Source: Bartonella sp. MM73XJBT.G
GTDB lineage: Bacteria; Pseudomonadota; Alphaproteobacteria; Rhizobiales; Rhizobiaceae
DNA length: 41,672 nucleotides
Assembly (NCBI RefSeq): GCF_028618435.1
Contig: NZ_JAQISW010000010.1
Location: forward strand, 31,697 to 73,368
Direction of reading: 5' to 3'
The translations under genes and the position numbers were made by a program. Under the pieces are notes generated by a model. That model made no database searches, was not told where the DNA came from, and saw nothing but the letters and a program-made list of their open reading frames with translations. Below are positions 36,802 to 41,672 of the stretch, in pieces (position 1 is the stretch's first letter; each line of letters opens with the position of its first letter).

Positions 36802-36847
36802 TAAGGGGTTCTCAAAGGGTTTTTAAAGGCCTTTCAAAGGGTGTTTT
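36802..36847. repeat. Short AAGGG/TTTTT mini-repeats at duplication end (copy 1)
   Basis: CTCAAAGGGTTTTTAAAGG and TTTCAAAGGGTGTTTT are imperfect direct repeats. The right end of the 4817-bp duplicated unit is at 36847, inside the second of them. Confidence 0.55.
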
Positions 36848-37428
36848 CTGTCAGGAATTTCTTCATCATCTTCCGTGCTTTCAGGTACTCCAGCACCTCC
36901 AACTCCTCCAGGCACGCCTCCAACTCCAACACCCCCAGGCACGCCTCCAACTCCAACACCCCCGGGCACTCCAGCACCTCCCATGTTTCCAGAAAGACTT
37001 GCAGTTTCCACCCTCTCAGGCTCATCTCCAGTTCTTATTGAAACAGACGATTCTCTAAGTTGCTCTGCTTTAGAATTTCCTCCCACCTGAGATCCTTGCT
37101 CTCTTTCTCCAGTCTCCCCTCCTTCTCTTGGAGACTGTGTGGGACCAGAAGCTCCAGAATCTGTGGGGCCAGCAGGATCACTTGCCGTAAGTGGCTGTGC
37201 AACTGGAAGTGCTTCTCCTGAAGATCCTGAACGCTGGGGAATTTCTGTATCTCGTGTCGGTTGTGAAGAAGATGAAGAAAAAAAGGATGTTACACTTGAC
37301 CATCCACTCACAAATCCACTTGGCCACCAACTACTACTCCCCACAGAAGAATCAACACCTTGTAAAAAAAAGAAAGCACTTGTTGTCAGTGCGTACAAAC
37401 GTGTACGCTTTTTAAAAACATTGATCAT
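36823..37428 (-). pseudogene. Truncated duplicate of autotransporter 5 (5' fragment)
   Basis: The reading frame of 201 codons repeats residues 1-193 of autotransporter 5 (signal peptide plus low-complexity and Gly-rich segment). It crosses the duplication junction after EIPD and ends in eight junction-derived residues (RKHPLKGL). It has the same upstream control region as the full gene, so it may be transcribed and exported as a short low-complexity peptide, but it has no passenger core and no barrel. It is best treated as a by-product of the duplication. Confidence 0.85.
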
Positions 37429-37626
37429 ATGTTAAACTTTCTAAATAATGTTGCAAAAACACTAGAATTAAGTGAAAATGAGGTAAGTGAACGATTTGTA
37501 ACATATGTTAGTCAACTTTACAACATAGTGTTATTTATAAGCACTTCATTTTGTGCATAAAAATGCCTAAGTTAAGTTTTTAAGTGCACAAACCCTTGTA
37601 ATATCAGATAAAAGGATAAAATCACG
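37429..37626. promoter_or_regulatory. Divergent control region, copy 2
   Basis: This copy of 32612-32809 includes the TAACATATGTTA palindrome at 37499-37510 and the fatB ribosome site. It now separates the truncated autotransporter fragment from the second fatB. Confidence 0.4.
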
Positions 37627-38577
37627 ATGATAAAACATATGAAATGCGTGACCTCTGTCTTATTGGTTGCAATGAGCTTTGCAACAGTTTTATGGACACA
37701 GGCGAGTATCGCAAATACGAATACTCAAACAAATATAACGATTAATCATGTTTCAGGCACAACTTCTGTTCCCTCTTCTCCGCAAAAAGTTATTGTGTTT
37801 GATCTTGCATCTCTTGATAATATGAATCGCCTTGGCATCAAAGCGGTTATTGGTATTCCTGAAGGAAAAAAACCATCTTATCTGCAACAGTTTAATGATG
37901 AAAAATATGAAAAAATAGGCACTCTTTTTGAACCGGATTATGAGAAAATTGCCACTCTTCGTCCTGATTTGATTATTATTTCTTCTCGAACTCAAGCTAA
38001 ATATAACGACTTATCCAAAATTGCTCCAACCATTGATTTAACAGTAGGAAATGAAAACTCTCTTGAAGATATTAAACAGAATGTGTCTATCCTTGGGAAA
38101 ATTTTTGGCAAAGAACAGGAAGCAAAAAAGGAAATTGCAAAACTCAATGAAACTTTAGCTGAAGTCCGCAAAAATACCCAAGGAAAAGGCACAGGGCTCG
38201 TCCTAATGACCTCTGGAGGAAAGATCAGTGCTTTGGGACCAAAATCACGTTTCGATATTTTCCATTCCGCTTTTGGAATTGCTCCTGCAACCGATAAGCT
38301 CACCGTACAAAAACATGGGCAGCTCATTTCCCCAGAGTTTATTCTTGAGACAAATCCTGATTGGTTGTTGGTAATTGATCGGGATGTGGCAATTGGACGT
38401 GAAGGACTATCCGCAGCACAACTGCTCAACAATGAGCTTGTACACCGCACAACAGCAAGTAAACAAAACCAAATTATTTATTTGGACTCTTGGAGTTGGT
38501 ATCGCGCAAGTGGTGGTTTAACAGGACTTCTTGAAACTGCTAAGCAGATCAATGAAGCATTTACAAAGAGCAAATAA
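37627..38577 (+). CDS. fatB: Ferric-siderophore periplasmic binding protein (copy 2)
   Basis: This 316-aa protein is identical in sequence to the one encoded at 32810-33760, with the same signal peptide, ribosome site and upstream region. Both copies appear fully functional, so binding-protein dosage is presumably doubled. The absence of any substitution implies either a very recent duplication, ongoing homogenisation or an assembly effect. Confidence 0.9.
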   Translation: MIKHMKCVTSVLLVAMSFATVLWTQASIANTNTQTNITINHVSGTTSVPSSPQKVIVFDLASLDNMNRLGIKAVIGIPEGKKPSYLQQFNDEKYEKIGTLFEPDYEKIATLRPDLIIISSRTQAKYNDLSKIAPTIDLTVGNENSLEDIKQNVSILGKIFGKEQEAKKEIAKLNETLAEVRKNTQGKGTGLVLMTSGGKISALGPKSRFDIFHSAFGIAPATDKLTVQKHGQLISPEFILETNPDWLLVIDRDVAIGREGLSAAQLLNNELVHRTTASKQNQIIYLDSWSWYRASGGLTGLLETAKQINEAFTKSK

Positions 38578-38608
38578 AGCTTGCTTGCGATATGAATAAA
38601 ATTTAAAA

Positions 38609-38641
38609 ACAGAGGTTGTTTATGAAGCAACCTTTGTTTTT
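38609..38641 (+). terminator. Intercistronic hairpin between fatB and fatD (copy 2)
   Basis: Same 10-bp stem and 9-nt loop as at 33792-33824. Confidence 0.5.
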
Positions 38642-38662
38642 GTTAAGTTTTGTGAGAAATAG

Positions 38663-39625
38663 TTGAACGTGAAGAATTATTGGATAACCATAACGCTTCT
38701 AATTTTCTTGTCTATCCTCAGCATTTTTGTTGGTTATTCTGATGTTACACCTTCTGATCTCTTTGCAGCCGATCCCCATGCGTGGCTTATTTTTTGGCAA
38801 ACGCGTCTTCCTCGTACTATTGCAATCCTTTTAGTAGGCGCATCGCTTGCACTTTCAGGCATGATTATGCAACTGTTAACACGTAATCGCTTTGTCGAGC
38901 CATCAACTGCTGGAACCGTTGAGTCTGCTTCCCTTGGCATTCTTTTTATTATGATTTTTCTGCCCGATATTCCTGTTTTAGGAAAAATGATCGTTGCGAC
39001 ATTTTTTGCCATGATGGGTACTTTACTTTTTATGTTTTTATTGCGCCGCATTCCTCTAAAATCAGCTCTCATTATACCCCTTACAGGGATTATGCTAAGC
39101 TATATTATAGGCTCTTTAACCAATACCATTGCAGATTATGAAATGCTCCTTCCTTCTCTTCAAGCTTACTTATTTGGTAGTTTTGCCATGATTCTTGAAG
39201 GGAAATATGAACTTTTATGGCTCTCCCTTCCCCTTTGTCTTCTAGCCTATTGTACTGCTGATCGCTTTACAGTTGCAAGCTTAGGAGAAGATTTAACCAA
39301 TAATCTTGGGTTAAATTATCGTGTTGTCATGTTTTTTGGTCTTTTTGTTGTCGCTTCAATCACTGCTGTTGTTGTCTGTACCGTCGGCCGTATTCCTTTT
39401 GTTGGATTGATTATCCCGAATATTGTTTCAAGTTTCATGGGAGATAATATGCGCTATACCGCTCCTTGGGTAGCCATCAGCGGTGCAGGATTGGTCTTAA
39501 TTTGTGATCTTTTAGGACGAATTATTCATCCATCTCTTGAAATTCCCATCAGCACTATAATGGGCGTAATCGGTAGTTTTATTTTTATGATACTGCTTTT
39601 ACGCTGGAGAAAGCGTCTTGGATAG
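38663..39625 (+). CDS. fatD: Siderophore ABC permease, FatD/CeuB/YclN type (copy 2)
   Basis: Identical protein to that at 33846-34808, including the non-ATG start (TTG 38663 or GTG 38669) and the 8-bp overlap with the next gene. All membrane segments and the coupling motif are intact. Confidence 0.88.
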   Translation: MNVKNYWITITLLIFLSILSIFVGYSDVTPSDLFAADPHAWLIFWQTRLPRTIAILLVGASLALSGMIMQLLTRNRFVEPSTAGTVESASLGILFIMIFLPDIPVLGKMIVATFFAMMGTLLFMFLLRRIPLKSALIIPLTGIMLSYIIGSLTNTIADYEMLLPSLQAYLFGSFAMILEGKYELLWLSLPLCLLAYCTADRFTVASLGEDLTNNLGLNYRVVMFFGLFVVASITAVVVCTVGRIPFVGLIIPNIVSSFMGDNMRYTAPWVAISGAGLVLICDLLGRIIHPSLEIPISTIMGVIGSFIFMILLLRWRKRLG

Positions 39626-40568
39626 AAGAAAAAAAACAATATGTGTACTTATAACGCTTATCATCATAGCATGTAGTGTCATAAGTCTTTACATGACGTG
39701 GAATATTAATATTTATACGTGGAAATTCCGTCTTACAAAACTTTCCTCTCTGCTTCTTATTGCCTACGCAATAAGCGTTTCTACGGTTTTATTTCAAACA
39801 ATCGTTAATAACCGGCTTCTTACCCCTTCAATCATGGGATTTGATCAGCTTTATATTTTAATAAAGACTATCCTTATATATTTTGTCGGCTCTCTTTCTT
39901 TACCTTTTTTGAATGAAGAAGGACAGCTTATTCTCGAATCACTCATTCTCATTCTTTTTTCCATAAGTATTTTTCGCTGGCTCTTTTCAGGAAGCTTAAA
40001 AGGACTTCACTTAACGCTCTTGATGGGTGTTATTTTAGGCAGCTTTTTTTTCAGTTTACGAATGTTTATGCAATTGCAACTCAATCCAGACCAAATGATG
40101 AATTTAACGGATATTATGTTTGCAAATTTTAATAAATTTAATACGTCGCTCATAAGCTTTGCCTCAGCAATTATTTTCATTTTGAGTTTAATTGGGTGGC
40201 GCTCACGTCATCTTTTTGATATTTTAGCTTTGGGACGTGAAAATGCTCTCAATCTTGGCATTAATTACCACAAAAGTGCAACAGCTATTCTTATTTTTGT
40301 TTCCATTCTCATCTCTATTTCCACCGCATTAGTAGGCCCCGTCACCTTTTTTGGATTGTTAGTTGCAAACCTTTCCTATGAACTTTCTCCTCAAGCAAAA
40401 CACAGTGTTGTTATACCGATTGCAATATTATTAGCGATTATTTGTTTGGTGGGCGGACAATTCATTTTAGAACAAATTTTTCACATAGCAGGACGTTTAA
40501 GTTTTATCATTGAATTTTGTGGAGGGATTTTTTTCTTAACGTTACTGATGAAGGGAAAAGTAAAATGA
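39618..40568 (+). CDS. fatC: Siderophore ABC permease, FatC/CeuC/YclO type (copy 2)
   Basis: Identical protein to that at 34801-35751, with the same TTG start overlapping the preceding gene and the same ATGA overlap with the ATPase gene. Intact. Confidence 0.88.
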   Translation: MDRRKKTICVLITLIIIACSVISLYMTWNINIYTWKFRLTKLSSLLLIAYAISVSTVLFQTIVNNRLLTPSIMGFDQLYILIKTILIYFVGSLSLPFLNEEGQLILESLILILFSISIFRWLFSGSLKGLHLTLLMGVILGSFFFSLRMFMQLQLNPDQMMNLTDIMFANFNKFNTSLISFASAIIFILSLIGWRSRHLFDILALGRENALNLGINYHKSATAILIFVSILISISTALVGPVTFFGLLVANLSYELSPQAKHSVVIPIAILLAIICLVGGQFILEQIFHIAGRLSFIIEFCGGIFFLTLLMKGKVK

Positions 40569-41323
40569 TTGAGATCAATCATCTTTCCAAGGCTTATGGA
40601 ACACAATTGATTATCGATAATTTATGTCTTCATCTTCCTAAAGGGGGGATTATTTCTCTTATTGGGCCTAATGGTTCAGGAAAATCAACTCTTTTGATGT
40701 TGATAAGGCGTCTTTTACCACACGACGAAGGCATAATTAATATCGACGGTTTTGATATTGATAAAGTGCCCTATGATATTTTGGCTCAAAAGCTTTCAAT
40801 TTTACGTCAAGATAATCCTTTATCCTTCCGTTTAACCGTGTACGATTTAGTGAGTTTCGGTCGCTATCCTTATTCAAAAGGCTGGTATACGCATGAAGAT
40901 AAACAATTTATCGACAGTGCATTACGCTATCTGGGTTTACAAGATTTAAAAGACCGTTTTTTAGATGAGCTTTCTGGGGGGCAGCGTCAGCGAGCTTTTA
41001 TCGCCATGGTCATCTGTCAAGATACCGATTATCTTCTCTTAGATGAACCATTAAACAATCTGGATATGAAACATGCCGTTTCTATGATGAAGCAGCTACG
41101 CCGCACAGCCGATGAACTCAAAAAAACTATTCTTATTGTAATGCATGATATTAATTTTGCCTCCTCTTATTCAGATATGATTGTAGCATTAAAAAATGGG
41201 AAAGCGGCCTATTGTGGGACTCCAAAAAAAATCATGCAACCAGAAATTCTTAAAGATATTTACGATGTAGATGTTCAGATCAAAACAATCAATGACATAC
41301 CTGTTGCCTTTTATTATCGATAA
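40565..41323 (+). CDS. Siderophore ABC transporter ATPase, FatE/CeuD/YclP type (copy 2)
   Basis: Identical 252-aa protein to that at 35748-36506, with Walker A, signature, Walker B and switch histidine all present. The start at 40565 uses the ATGA overlap; the upstream in-frame ATG at 40517 is less likely. Confidence 0.92.
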   Translation: MIEINHLSKAYGTQLIIDNLCLHLPKGGIISLIGPNGSGKSTLLMLIRRLLPHDEGIINIDGFDIDKVPYDILAQKLSILRQDNPLSFRLTVYDLVSFGRYPYSKGWYTHEDKQFIDSALRYLGLQDLKDRFLDELSGGQRQRAFIAMVICQDTDYLLLDEPLNNLDMKHAVSMMKQLRRTADELKKTILIVMHDINFASSYSDMIVALKNGKAAYCGTPKKIMQPEILKDIYDVDVQIKTINDIPVAFYYR

Positions 41324-41410
41324 ATTCTTCTTATCATCAATAATCGGAAAGTTTCTCTTTTGTCCTTGCTTACACTCTAAAATCTGATAAAAATGGCAAT
41401 ATTGGCTTAT

Positions 41411-41481
41411 TGGGGAATAGTTTAATGGTAGAACAGCGGACTCTGACTCCGTCAATCTTGGTTCGAATCCAGGTTCCCCAG
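41411..41481 (+). tRNA. tRNA-Gln(CTG), copy 2
   Basis: Identical to the tRNA at 36594-36664, with the same flanking repeats. Either copy alone would suffice to read CAG codons. Confidence 0.93.
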
Positions 41482-41486
41482 CTGTA

Positions 41487-41583
41487 TGTAGCTTGTCTGT
41501 AGCTTGTCGGCGGGTTTTGTATATTTTGACACCAGTGTAGCTTGCTGTAGCTTGCCAGCGGGTTTTGTATATTTTGCCACCAG
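41487..41583. repeat. Two tandem 48-49-bp repeats after tRNA-Gln (copy 2)
   Basis: Second copy of the array at 36670-36766, with the same partial third unit, followed by the AAGGG/TTTTT mini-repeats and the right end of the duplication at 41664. Confidence 0.8.
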
Positions 41584-41672
41584 GTTTTGTACCAATTTAT
41601 TTTGTTTCACATGATTTTTAAGGGGTTCTCAAAGGGTTTTTAAAGGCCTTTCAAAGGGTGTTTTAAGATTCG

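Larger units (their letters stand above)
32031..36847. repeat. Tandem duplication unit 1 (4817 bp)
   Basis: This segment is followed directly by a second copy at 36848-41664. All encoded proteins and the intergenic stretches I compared are identical at a constant offset of 4817. The unit contains the first 581 bp of autotransporter 5, the divergent control region, the four transporter genes and tRNA-Gln with its repeats. The bases just outside the left end (CGCA before CTGTCAGG) and right end (AAGATTCG after GTGTTTT) show no shared sequence, so the join has no microhomology. Confidence 0.93.
36848..41664. repeat. Tandem duplication unit 2 (4817 bp)
   Basis: This is the second copy of 32031-36847. 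It ends at GTGTTTT (41664), after which the unique sequence AAGATTCG begins. There are therefore exactly two copies here, with no third copy following. Confidence 0.93.

Overview
The window is AT-rich and looks like a chromosomal segment of a Bartonella species, an alphaproteobacterium. The evidence is a run of type Va autotransporters with the Bartonella-style N-terminal Cys motif and a shared C-terminal barrel, a rhizobial-type creatininase / COG0523 GTPase / WD40 gene trio, and an alphaproteobacterial tRNA-Gln(CTG). The species cannot be fixed from the sequence alone.

Layout. (1) 1-2750: three diverged copies, on the minus strand, of a small protein gene with an N-terminal signal or anchor and a hydrophobic C-terminus. 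The middle copy is frameshifted. (2) 2750-4338: gene-poor, with decayed coding remnants and a 29-bp inverted repeat. (3) 4339-7118: a compact plus-strand operon of a creatininase-family metallohydrolase, a COG0523/CobW metal-chaperone GTPase with a His-rich loop, and a WD40 protein. (4) 8545-32611: five intact autotransporter genes, all on the minus strand, plus one wrecked copy at 12030-13270. The genes are separated by long non-coding spacers. Most have a hairpin terminator, and several share a TTTACA-N16/17-TATA promoter. The last protein (2246 aa) carries two complete passenger modules in tandem in front of one barrel. (5) 32810-36506: a FatBDC/CeuBCDE/YclNOPQ-type ferric-siderophore ABC transporter, transcribed divergently from the 2246-aa autotransporter gene and followed by tRNA-Gln. 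(6) 36848-41664: a tandem copy, identical wherever compared, of 32031-36847 (4817 bp). It carries a truncated 5' end of the big autotransporter gene, the divergent control region, the whole transporter operon and the tRNA.

How the parts may work together. The autotransporters are predicted surface adhesin or antigen proteins. Variable passengers and linkers are joined to a near-constant barrel, which suits recombination between paralogues. The transporter would import a ferric siderophore or similar iron complex across the inner membrane and is now present twice. The tandem duplication can expand or collapse by homologous recombination, so transporter dosage may vary between lineages. The strongest items for follow-up are the blunt-junction 4.8-kb duplication, the double-passenger autotransporter, the 60-bp coding repeats in the 1186-aa autotransporter, and the promoter pattern shared by the autotransporters and the small-protein family.
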